From assembly GCF_001039355.2 (NCBI RefSeq), contig NW_019775413.1, positions 1,246,745 to 1,310,744 on the forward strand: 64,000 bases of DNA, read 5' to 3'. The DNA comes from Lingula anatina. Taxonomy: Eukaryota > Brachiopoda > Lingulata > Lingulida > Lingulidae. Under the pieces are notes generated by a model. It saw only the letters and a list, made by a program, of their open reading frames with translations. It ran no database searches and was not told where the DNA came from. The position numbers and the translations under genes are program-made. Positions 1 to 9,799 of the stretch are shown one piece after another. Position 1 is the first letter of the stretch. Each line of letters begins with the position of its first letter.

Positions 1-1140
1 GACAGTGACAGTGACGGCAACGCCAGCCACGACAGACGCAGGTGATGGCAATATGTACAGACACATCTGTACATATTTACTGTACTGTTTGAGAACAGTA
101 AGTGACATGGTTTTTCTTAAATGGTCATCATGGGAGCAGTGCCCAAAATAAGTTTTTTTCAAATTTTGATGCAATATTACATAATGTTAAACAGCTTAAT
201 GACCATCAATTTTTAATAATAAAATATTAGTATCATGGATATTCAGAAAATGTGACTAGCAAAGGTCTTCAGGCCCATGGAACTTCAAAGTCACAACTTG
301 AAAATGCCAAAATGTAAACAAGACAGCACTGTTCTGAAATGTTTTTTTTCCATTTTTAACAATTTTTTTAACATAAACAAAATTAACAGGTTACTGCCAT
401 TTTTATACGATCAACTAAGAAAATTGATGAGATGGGAAAAATATCAATACAACAGTGTTAAATGTCCAATTTCCTCCATCCTGAGATTCTGAATGATTGC
501 ATCTGACAAACTGCAATGATATGAGTTTATTTCCATTTTTGACACTTTATTACACAATACACGATAACAAGTTTACCATCATTTTTACATAATCAACTAA
601 CAATGTTGTAAAGATTCAGGAAATGTCAAACAAACACTTTTATGTATCTTATTAGTAAAATAATAAGACTGTTAACATGCCTAAGAATTGAATCTGAGGA
701 AATGTGAAAAAACAGCATAACTTCTAAAGTAATGGCCCGATCATGCCGATTTTCGAACTTGACCTGCGTTTTAGTAAGATTGATTACTCCTGTGAGTTTC
801 ATGACAACAGGCCTAACGGTGTTCCTTAAAATGTGTTTACAGGGTTGCATATATGCTGAAAAGTGAAAAAGCAGCATAAGTTCTACAATAATGGCCCGAT
901 CATGCTGATTTTCGAACTTGACCTGCGTTTCATGAATATTCATCAGCTCTGTAAATATAAAGCCAAAAAGTAAAACTGTCCTCCACTTATCGTGTTTACA
1001 AGGAAAGTGCACGGCATTGGCGACGGCATCGGCATCGGCATCGGCATCGGCATCGGCGACGGCATCGGCGACGACAGACGCAGGTGATGGCAATATGTAC
1101 AGACACATCTGTGTCTGTACATAAAAAGACATTTGTCTAG
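1..1140. repeat. Direct repeats and GGCATC-type hexamer array
   Basis: A 41-bp segment beginning CGACAGACGCAGGTGATGG occurs identically at 30-70 and 1072-1112. Each copy is preceded by a short tandem array: GACAGT/GACGGC units at 1-25, and about eight GGCATC/GGCGAC hexamers at 1015-1070. Between them a ~68-bp module containing GGCCCGATCATGC occurs at 703-771 and again at 863-930 with a few substitutions. The arrangement suggests a local ~1.04-kb duplication or a repeat family whose left copy is cut by the window edge. The open frame on the minus strand here (Ala-Asp repeats) is just the hexamer array translated, so I do not call it a gene. Confidence 0.7.
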
Positions 1141-2700
1141 ATGTATAAATAGACAGCATGTATAAATAACTTATAACACAGCACCAACTTTTATAAATAA
1201 ACTTATATAGGCAACTAACAACTGGGTCTGGTTTTGAATTCCCTTTTGTATAGTACCAATTAGTCTTAAACAACATGCAAAAAAGGAATAATTATAATAA
1301 TAATTTCCTCATGGCAAGTTGTAATATTTGACTTTAGCTTACCTTATTTGGGTTATTCACAAATACTTTCCGAATATCATTATTCCGAATATTATTACCT
1401 TAGAACATAAAGTAGGTCATTTTGATATATAATGTAAGAAAAAAGTCATAATATAATAAAAAAAGGCCAATAGATTATAAAAGTAATACAAAATAAAGTG
1501 AATATACTGAATTTCCAACTGTAATGATTGTCTTAATTTTAATCTAGAATACTTTCGGCCAATACAATTAACATACATCAAAAATTTGCATAGAAAAAAA
1601 GGCAGATCATTTAAGATAATAGGCCTATCCTTTATATTTCCATCACATTCATCACCATCATTATAATATAGCAAATAGACCGTAGAGAGTCATCAAATGT
1701 ACTGAGTATTCCATTCTGTGCTAAAAAGTCATCAATATCAATATTGGTACATAATAAGTAATTTTAAATAGATTTCACGCTTTTCAACTTATATGAAACA
1801 TGACATTTTTACCCTTTATCAAAAGACCATAATTATATGACCAACTCATGAATATGAGCTTCAAAGTTATAAGTTTTCAAATTGTTTTAACCACCTTTCT
1901 ACATCTTCATTTTCGTTACCAGTAAACTTTTTTGGCGCTAAAGTCAAATCTGACAACATCTTCATTTTTTTTTTCAGTTATTAATTGTTGCTTGGGTATT
2001 AATTGTTGCTTTTGGCGATTTTCAGTACCTAGCATACTCAGTTTTCTCTTCACTGAGGCACTGACGATGTTTGCCCTTGGGTGGATGGTGTGAACCCATC
2101 GGTGTCTACGCTCCTGCTGCCGTCATCACCATAACTGTATCGCCGTTCCGCTTGCCTCGGTAGAGTGGGGATCGATTTTTCCTCTACCACTTGTTATAGT
2201 GAGGAATGACGACAGCAGTCTGGAGCTTTCGAACGCTTATTCACCGACTCTAGTTTCATACAACTTCACAAATATTTATACTCAATTTCTCTGTACTGAT
2301 CACGCATTTACTTGTTTTCTTTTCCATTGTCTTTGCGTGATTACAAAATATTTTCCATTCGCATGTTGCAAGTCACCATGCAACATTTCCTTATTAGGTA
2401 ATCCCTAAGAGACTTGTTTTCAATTAAAGATATCTAAAATATTATTTGAATTACTCATGCTTGGGCCTTATCCAAAACTCGGTTATCATGTGATAAATAG
2501 ATGATCCAAATTAGACTATGTTATGAAATTAACCAATCACATAAATTGTTTCTGACTTTGACCTTTTCCATCTTTTTCTGACACTAAAAACATGTTCTAC
2601 ACTTGTTGACTCTTGGAGAAACTTAACTTACACTCAATAACTCTCTGTCCTTTTACTCTTTTGATTTCGCTTTAATTGTTATCTGTAATTAGTAAAAGTG
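1141..2700. other. Non-coding stretch, nothing recognised
   Basis: AT-rich sequence without a convincing exon. The block around 2040-2220 has a more balanced composition and may be an unidentified repeat. No terminal repeats, tRNA boxes or conserved protein segments were seen. Confidence 0.5.
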
Positions 2701-2726
2701 TAAGTAATTTGCTTTACAACACAAAG

Positions 2727-3956
2727 ATGACGGATGAATTCAGCATCCTTGCTGCATCTGTACATGACATTTCTATGTTTCGCAGAGAACTCGCCAAACC
2801 AGACATTAATGAGAAATACAAAGCTTTGGTCTCTCCACAGAATCCTGTCACCAAGGAGCTGTTTGGTAACAATATGGATGCAAACATGAAGGATATTGAA
2901 GGAGCCCTAAAAATCTCTAACAAGGTTCAGAAGAAAATACCACGCCCTAGACCCACAAATATCTTCTCCAAACTCAGCTCTGGTTTTCCTACAGGGGCAA
3001 CAGCTTGCTATGACAACAAAAAAGCTGGTTCTTTTTTAGGAGGGAAGAACCAGAGAAGTCAAAGATGGTGGCCCAGTCATGATAAAAACCTTTGATGTGG
3101 TTGAAGAAGCTGCATGGCCTATAGTCAGATGTAAACTTTGTCTGGAGCAAAAAAGGATGCAAATAAACTCTGTCAGAAAGACGGCCTTGCGTACTAGTAA
3201 AGAGAAGATTATGGAAGATTATAATGATGATTTGGGTGAATATGTCATAGAAATTGATCATGATGTGCAGCTCGTACAGAATACTCCTAGATGAGTGCCA
3301 GTGCCACTGCATTCATGGTTGAAAAACAAGCTGGAGGAGATGGAGAAACAAGAAACCATTGCTCCAGTGGCAGAATCCAATGACTGAATTGGCAGTCTAG
3401 TCACAGTTCAGAAGGGTAACAAACTTAAAATCTGTTTGGATTTAAACAAGGTAATAAAGAGGCCAAAACTTCAGATGCCAACAGTAGATTAGGTATTAAT
3501 TGTCAGACCTGGCAAAGGCTAAGTTATTCACAGTATTGGATGCTAAGGATGGATTTTTTTTTTTTTTCAAATCAAACTGTCTGAAGATAGCAGTTATTTG
3601 ACAACTTTTTGGACACCGTATGAAAGATATAGATAACTGCAATGCCCTCAGGAAATTTCTTCAGCTCCCAAAGAGTACAAGAGATGCCAGAAACAAGCCC
3701 TCAAAGGATTTAAAGGAGTTAGTGTCATTAAAGACAACATACTTGTTTATGGCAGAAGAGATACTGGAGGGGAAGCCGAGAATGATCCTGATGAAAATCT
3801 ACATGCACTTCTAGAATGTGCTCGAGAGGTTGGCTTAAAGTTCAACCCCAGGAAGATGAAGTACAAAATGACTGAAGTTGCATACAAGGGACACCTCTTC
3901 ACTGCAACTGGAGTTAACCCAGACCCATCAGAGATCGATGCTATTCTTTTTTAAGT
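2727..3956 (+). pseudogene. Degraded Ty3/Gypsy-type retrotransposon fragment (5' part)
   Basis: Translated pieces across several frames resemble a gag-like stretch (about 2727-3075), the pol segment just before reverse transcriptase (about 3225-3380) and RT blocks (about 3400-3940). Recognisable RT landmarks are LDAKDGFF near 3538 and KGHLF near 3886. The frame is broken throughout: a TGA at 3385-3387 where the family has tryptophan, further stops near 3490 and 3600, and an apparent internal deletion after the first RT blocks. The aspartate pair of the RT active site is also altered (KDN before ILVY, about 3728). Gag and pol lie too close together, so protease and other parts are missing. No LTRs were found. 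It is dead; the family call rests on RT-like motifs read by eye. Confidence 0.75.
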
Positions 3957-3962
3957 CCAGGC

Positions 3963-4695
3963 CCCCGTTTCACAAAAAAACTTAAGTCAGTTTCTCTGAC
4001 TTAGGGCTTGGTTACCAACGTAATTAAGTCATTACGTCACTAAGTCCCGTTTCACAAAGAATCTAAAAGGTCGTTTACATCGTTTTTTTCTTAGCTGTAA
4101 GTCGACGATGTCAAGCCTCCTCGGGAGGAGACTTAAGTCGGCAAGCTCAACTAAAACCCAGTAAATGAGAGCATTAACAACAAAAATTTGGAAAGAACAT
4201 ATACCTCCTTCAAGATATTGTGTTATAATATCCTTGAATAGCACTGACATTTATGGAATATTAAAATAAAAAATAAAATTCCACTTTACCCAGCCGATCG
4301 CGTGTTTGTTTATGTTTTTGACCGCTAGACGTCCCTCAGTAGTGTTCCACGACAAGCTAATGTTTAACTGTTACTTTGAAGTTGTATTGAAGTTAAACTA
4401 ATCAATAAAGTTCAAAAACAAACTTTGTTTGTGTTTTGGCTGACTTTTATTGTTGATAAACGATCGTTCTCGGCCGAAAGAGGCCACGAAACGTCATGTC
4501 TTGTGAAACTTTTGCAATTTTACACCTCCTTTTCTTGAAGAGTTTCTCGTGCGCGTCGACTACGGTAAGCACGCCAAGCTAAGACGTTAGATTCTTTGTG
4601 AAACACTCCTAGTCGACTTCAGCTAAGTCGACCTAGCTAGGTCACCCAGCTCGGGCTAGTCGACTACGGATTTAAGATTCTTTGTGAAACGGGGC
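3963..4695. mobile_element. Non-autonomous DNA transposon (MITE) with CCCCGTTTCACAAA ends
   Basis: The left end CCCCGTTTCACAAA (3963-3976) is the exact inverse of the right end TTTGTGAAACGGGG (4681-4694). The six bases CCAGGC flank both sides (3957-3962 and 4696-4701), a plausible target-site duplication. A second, inner inverted pair (CCCGTTTCACAAAGAATC at 4046, inverse near 4588) indicates a foldback or nested structure. There is no transposase frame. It sits inside the Gypsy fragment, whose pol reading resumes at 4702, so it inserted after that element. Confidence 0.8.
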
Positions 4696-4701
4696 CCAGG
4701 C

Positions 4702-4862
4702 CTGAAAATGTAAAGGCAATTCAGACTATTTGTCAAGATTTCTCCCTTCACTGTCAGAGATGAGTGAGCTGCTTAGGAGACAGACCCAGAAAAAAATCAC
4801 TAATGTCTCAGTTCTGTCTTTATGGAAAAGGAATAGTCCGACTCTTTTTCCATCCCAGGCCT
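4702..4862 (+). pseudogene. Ty3/Gypsy fragment, continuation after the MITE insertion
   Basis: The translation just right of the MITE (PENVKAIQTI, about 4701-4731) is the segment that normally follows the last RT block of Gypsy pol. It matches the reading interrupted at 3956. The frame is lost after about 50 codons, at a stop near 4758. No integrase or LTR is visible to the right, where an A/T-rich tract and a SINE begin. Confidence 0.6.
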
Positions 4863-4896
4863 GTGTTTAATTTTTTTTTTACTTAAGATAAAGTTA

Positions 4897-5271
4897 ACTT
4901 AAGTAACCGACCGGATGGCCTTGTGGTTAGAGTGTCCGCCTCCGGAGCGGGAGGACGTGGGTTCAAAACCCGTCCAGGGACGTACCAGTCCTTCATAAAT
5001 GTTACCTGCTGTCTCCCCGCTTGGCACTCAGCACTAAGGAGTTGAAGCAGGGGCCTGGTCAGGCAGAGCAGAAATGATATATTAGCTATGAGCGCCTAAT
5101 ATGGCAGCCGAGCTGTATGCTCCCCAGGGAGGTGAGACCGTCTACGGAGTGCACCAGTGCTAAAATGACCAGGCTTCCTTGACTTGAATATTCATATACA
5201 TAATTGTATAACTTCAACCTTCGGGTTGCGATTCTCCAATAAAGATTATTATTATTATTATTATTATTATT
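4897..5271 (+). mobile_element. tRNA-derived SINE
   Basis: The head resembles a tRNA gene, with an A-box-like TGGCCTTGTGG (4916-4926) and a B-box-like GGTTCAAAACC (4960-4970) at the usual spacing. It is followed by a ~250-bp unrelated body. The 3' end is AATAAAG and an ATT microsatellite (about 5247-5271). The flanking direct repeat ATAAAGTTA (4888-4896 and 5272-5280) is a likely target-site duplication. The tRNA-like part is not a functional tRNA gene, since it runs straight into the SINE body. Pol III should transcribe it if it is intact. Confidence 0.85.
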
Positions 5272-6087
5272 ATAAAGTTATAAGTTAAAATTTGTTTTAG
5301 CTATAGCACGTTTCAAAAAGAGGTAAATTTTCAAGGAAAGGAGATGATGCAGAGTTAATTTTTAAAAGGGTTGTGCAGTTGACTTATCTTGATGAGTTAC
5401 TGCAAAATCTCTAGCAGGGGGAGATTAAATAAAACGGTTGAACGTGCAGCATGTTTTTGGATTTTTTTGAGCGCCTTCTTGTCTTTGGATGTTATCAGGG
5501 GCAGATTGAGGCAGCCTTCTGGGTCTTCCGGAAGACAGTCACATTTTCAATTTACATTGGCGGATATCTTATTTTTTCTTTGGAAGACAGTCAGAAAAGG
5601 AGGAAGGATCAACAAAGATAATTTGGAAGACTGTCAGAAAACTGCTCTGGATCCGCCCCTGCTTATAGTTGAGCTAAGGAAGCGTCAACGAACAGATGCT
5701 TGACATCTATCATGAGACCGAGAATATAAAGGCATTTTTGTATATTTGCAGGCACAATTAATGGCAACACTCCATTTCAGCCTTAAATCCTTTGGAACCT
5801 GATACCTGCCTGATATTCAGTCAGGTACGTACTGATCGATACTGTGGCAGGTTTACAATGAAAATTACCAGTGTCAATTAAAATAATGACTGCTTTAGTT
5901 TAGGAGTGAAAGTACTATGACATCAGGTTTACCCCATTATATAACAAAAAGAGGGGGAGGGTGAGAAGCAGTTCTAACTAAAATGAATTCCACCACTCTC
6001 CACTCATATCTTGATACTGCTTTGCAGGATTAAAAAAAAGCAAAGAAACATACATGCAAACATGCATACGTACATGTAGCTGTTACA
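5272..6087. other. Non-coding; possible small hAT-like MITE at 5496-5661
   Basis: Ends CAGGGGC (5496-5502) and GCCCCTG (5655-5661) are inverted, and the right end reads inward as CAGGGGCGGATCCAG, a pattern common for hAT-type ends. The left end diverges after 10 bases and only TTAT is shared by the flanks. GGAAGACAGTC occurs twice inside (about 5530 and 5582), with a variant near 5624. The 104-codon frame across this stretch has no recognisable domain. The remainder to 6087 probably includes the 3' UTR of the minus-strand Ig gene. Confidence 0.35.
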
Positions 6088-9000
6088 TTACAAAATCAAA
6101 TATCCTAGTGCTTGAGACAGCAGTGAGATTATGAAGAAGCTGGTAATGTGCGTCTTTTGCCAACTTATTCCACCACCTCTTGTGACATCTGAAGACTCAG
6201 ACACTGAAAAAAAAACAAAAAAAGATGCAAAAGTCAGATTTAAATAAATAAATGTAAATTTTATAAACAGCCATGAATGAAGTTATATCTATATCTGTTG
6301 GATAAAAAAACTGACAGTCACACAAATCATGTACTAGTATTGTGTTATATTGATGAATTGTAGTCGATTATTCAATAATTCATGTTGGAGGCAAAATAGA
6401 CTTCATTTTGTCCAATCAGTTTATATATGTATATTAAGAAAATGTGATGCATCTGGAAAATTATTGGTCACCAGTTGGATTTAACCAATTCACATAGGTA
6501 TACATTTCAAATTACTAGACTGTACCAGTGCCTACTACAAATCAACAATTTTTATATGGAGCCCCTACAGTATATCTACACCTTACCAGTTAAAGTGAAG
6601 TCACTTCTAAGATGCTCAGTATTTCCATTGTTTTTACCATATCTCACAGTAACCATACATGTGTATTTGCCACCATCATATTTAGCTGAAAAAAATTTTT
6701 AACATTATTAACGTGCTTTTTCAAACCATAAATTAAATATTATTGTTTTTATTGTTACAGAAAAAAATTTTGAATATTGTTGTGTTATTACACCAAAGGA
6801 CTTTCATTTTTTGCAATAGAATAAAGACAAATTTTTAAAATATGCAAAAACGAGTCTTATCTTTTTTTCCCTAAGTAAATCATCTTTAGCATTAGGTAGT
6901 AAACAATTTGCACACAATAATAAAAAATTAATTGTAATTTAATTACTCACTGGCATTCAGAATCTTAAAAGAATGAACTTTCCCCTGGCTTAGGCCTCTG
7001 TTCAAAGTGGTTATTTCATCTGACTGCTCATAGTTGTTGTTATTTGCATCCAGTAGAGTATTATTCTTGTAAAACTGAGGACCTTCATACAGCTGCCAAT
7101 TAAAAACAGTGCAAGTCAGGTTTACCGCAGAAAATGGAGACACTTGAACATTGACAGTTTCCGCTGAAAAATAATTATGTATACGTAATTATGTATCAGA
7201 ATAAAACTTTAAAAACAAACTACCAAAAATGTCAAAAATTAAATTCTTTAAAAAAAACACCTTCATGATTCAACCATTAAATAATCTGCAATGAGTAATC
7301 CATTAGTCTCAATACCTTTCATTATGTATATTTCTTCTGTGTCTTCTCCAACCCCAGCAAACTGACATGTATACATTCCACTTGCTTCCAGAGGAACCTT
7401 TCTCCAGATCAGCGTGCTGGTAGGAATACCTGTAGATGTCTGGCCATTTTCTATGGATATACTAGTGTTTACTGACACATGTTTTCCATCTTTCTTCCAT
7501 GTTGGTGTTGGATCCGAAGATGAGACACCAGTACATGTTAAGTTCAAATCTTCTAGGTCGGCTATTGGGATCCTCGCAGGGGAGAAATTGTTTGTTATAC
7601 GGGGTTGATTTTGACCTAAAACAAAAACAATTTCTGTATTTTTTATCTTTTTATCTCATACTCTGTACTGTAACAAACTTTTTCATCAGCAGCGCTTGGT
7701 GGGAGAAGTAACCTACAGTACCTGGCTTAGGCTTAGTCTTTCAGTGCTATACTGCTCTGACTTTGACTGTTTTCAGTCTTCAGTATCAATCCAGGTAAGG
7801 CCTCAAATAGCAACCTCTGTAAGAGAAATCTTCTTATTGTTATATGCACAACCTGCAATTTCAAATAAAAGATTTCTCTGACACAGGCCAAGAATTTTAC
7901 CTTGGTGACATCATTGGGTACAGAGATTACTTTTACAAATGGCATGACGAGTTGTATGGGCGGCCAAAAGGGCAAACATTCATGTCGTCGATTCAGTTAT
8001 GTTTCGTCGATTCACTGCCTTCCCATCGATTCAGTTTCAAGTTTGAACGATCCTGTCATAAATTCAACATCTACTTTCGTTAATTCAGTTGTCAAACACT
8101 TCTCATCTATGGTGTATTAAAACCAATGCTGTCACTATTTTCGTCGATCGTGTAACTAATCTCGTCGATCGTCAAACTGTTTTCGTCGATCGTGTAACTA
8201 TTCTCGTCGATCGTCTAATCTCGTCGATCGTGTAACTATTCTCATCGATCGTCTCATCGATCGATCGCCAGAGGGCGCTGCGGTAGCAACACGTGCTTCT
8301 GTCTGTCAATCACGCGGTAATTTTTAACTCGGCCAGCCATGGTCAGAGTTAAGCACAACTAGAAAATAATGTCCCTACAACCGAATATCTTTTAATTATT
8401 AACAACTAAAATTGAAATTGTTGAGAAAATGTTCTTATTTCACTAGCAATCATTTTGTTGTCTGCCATTTTGATAGTCATGTGATAGGCCAATGTGCTAC
8501 CGCAGCGCCCTCTGGCGATCGATCGATGAGACGATCGACGAGAATAGACGATCGATGAGAATAGTTACACGATCGACGAGATTAGACGATCGATGAGAAT
8601 AGTTACACGATCGACGAGATTAGTTGGACGATCGACGAGATAAGACGATCGACGAGAATAGTTACACGATCGACGAAAATAGTGACAGCATTGGTTTTAA
8701 TACACCGTAGATGAGAAATGTTTGACAGTTGAATTGACGAAAGTAGATGTTGAATTTATGACAGGATCGTTTAAACTTGAAACTGAATCGATGGGAAGGC
8801 AGTGAATCGACGAAACATAACTGAATCGACGACAGGATTTTTTGCCCTTTTGGCCGCCCATAGAGTTGTCCAGAAGATTCCAGTCAATAATAGTCATTAG
8901 ATAAATTTGTTTCTTAAAGTCTCACTTCACTACTGCACTGTATGGGATGGATATAGTTCTCAAACTTATAATGTCTTTCAACCTTACTTTCCATTTTAAC

Positions 9001-9447
9001 GTCAGAGAAGCATTCAGGTTAATGTTGGTTTTACTTTTATGCGTACCTTCAATTACGAAGGGTAGATAGTCATTAGTCATGGTAAGAAATTAGCCTAGGT
9101 AAACTTCCAGCCATTTAAGAAAAAACACGTCTGTTCACTGGCTGCCCCTGCTGTTACTTATAAATGTAAGGAACTGGGTACATGCAAGTTCAAAGATACA
9201 AGTACATTTCACGTACTGGTAGCATTTTGACATACAGTATGTCTCATAAAGATAAGTGTAAAAATATAAAATATGATGCACAGGTTATGTCGTGCATAAC
9301 CAATTGAAATATACGACCTGTAATGTGTATATTGTATAAATTATTGTGACAAGCCTTTAAAGTGTCATTCTTACCTAGAACATTGATGCAATTGGCTAAA
9401 ATAACTAGGCACAAAACAAGGAACCAAGCCACTTTCACTTCTAACAT
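6088..9447 (-). CDS. Two-Ig-domain cell-surface protein, probably GPI-anchored
   Basis: Five exons join in phase to 266 codons: 9375-9447, 7316-7615, 6951-7163, 6587-6685 and 6088-6203. All introns are GT-AG. Residues 1-24 (hydrophobic WFLVLCLVILANC) form a signal peptide. Ig domain 1 has Cys52, Trp64 and the DxxxYxC-type end M-Y-T-Cys108. Ig domain 2 has Cys142, Trp147 and Y-T-Cys205, and is split by an intron. N-glycosylation sequons include Asn34, Asn49, Asn74 and Asn139. The C-terminus is SSDVTRGGG followed by a ~19-residue hydrophobic tail ending at the stop, typical of a GPI-attachment signal; a single-pass membrane anchor with no cytoplasmic tail is the alternative. The start chosen gives a normal signal peptide; an in-frame upstream ATG exists. 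I infer adhesion or receptor function and cannot name an orthologue. Intron 1 holds a foldback transposon. Confidence 0.8.
7957..8860. mobile_element. Foldback (long-TIR) DNA transposon in intron 1 of the Ig gene
   Basis: Two arms of about 330 bp (7957-8288) and 367 bp (8494-8860) are inverted copies of each other around a ~205-bp loop. The outer ends are TGGGCGGCCAAAAGGGCAAA and its inverse, flanked on both sides by TA (7955-7956, 8861-8862), which suggests a TA target duplication. The inner half of each arm is a ~21-bp tandem array of CGTCGATCGTGTAACTA-like units differing in number between arms. The innermost inverted piece contains GCCAGAGGGCGCTGCGGTAGCA. No transposase frame is present; the similar open frames on both arms are the same sequence read twice. 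A transcript through it would form a very long hairpin. Confidence 0.9.
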
Positions 9448-9799
9448 TTCGCCTAATTTTTTTCCAAAGTTTCGATTAAATATGTTTATTATCATATACA
9501 CATATTGTTTGCAAATTTATCTATTAATATTTTTTAAATTTTATTTTAAATAATTTTTAATTTCTACAGGCTTATTTTACATATATCTTTGAACAGTGTA
9601 TCATAATTAAATGTACAACTAAACTTTGTAAAAATGGTAGATATAACTAACCAATCAGAAAGCACGTTCCACCGACTCTCTTGGGCATAATGTTATCTTA
9701 TTTTGCCCTCTGACATTACGGGTGACACAGTTACGAATTTAGCACCCTTATCTGAGGGAGATGAGATCATTTTGTATATATAACAGGTGATTATATGAC
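9448..9799. promoter_or_regulatory. Putative bidirectional promoter between the Ig gene and SCAPER
   Basis: The two start codons point away from each other and are 352 bp apart, so both promoters must lie here unless there are untranslated upstream exons. A CCAAT box in the context AACCAATCAGAA is at 9651-9655. GTATATATAA (9774-9783) resembles a TATA box but lies only ~17 bp before the SCAPER ATG, too close to serve that start. The 150 bp before SCAPER is less AT-rich than the rest. Confidence 0.5.

Noticed and set aside
626-1276. 216-codon minus-strand frame with Ala-Asp repeats
   Set aside because: The repeated residues are the GGCATC hexamer array, and the rest is repeat-module sequence with no domain or splice signals.
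4905-4980. Possible tRNA gene
   Set aside because: A- and B-boxes are present but no acceptor stem closes; the sequence continues into a SINE body with a repeat tail and flanking duplication.
7902-8897. Two similar frames at 7902-8120 (+) and 8697-8897 (-) suggesting a duplicated gene
   Set aside because: They are the two inverted arms of the foldback transposon read on opposite strands.
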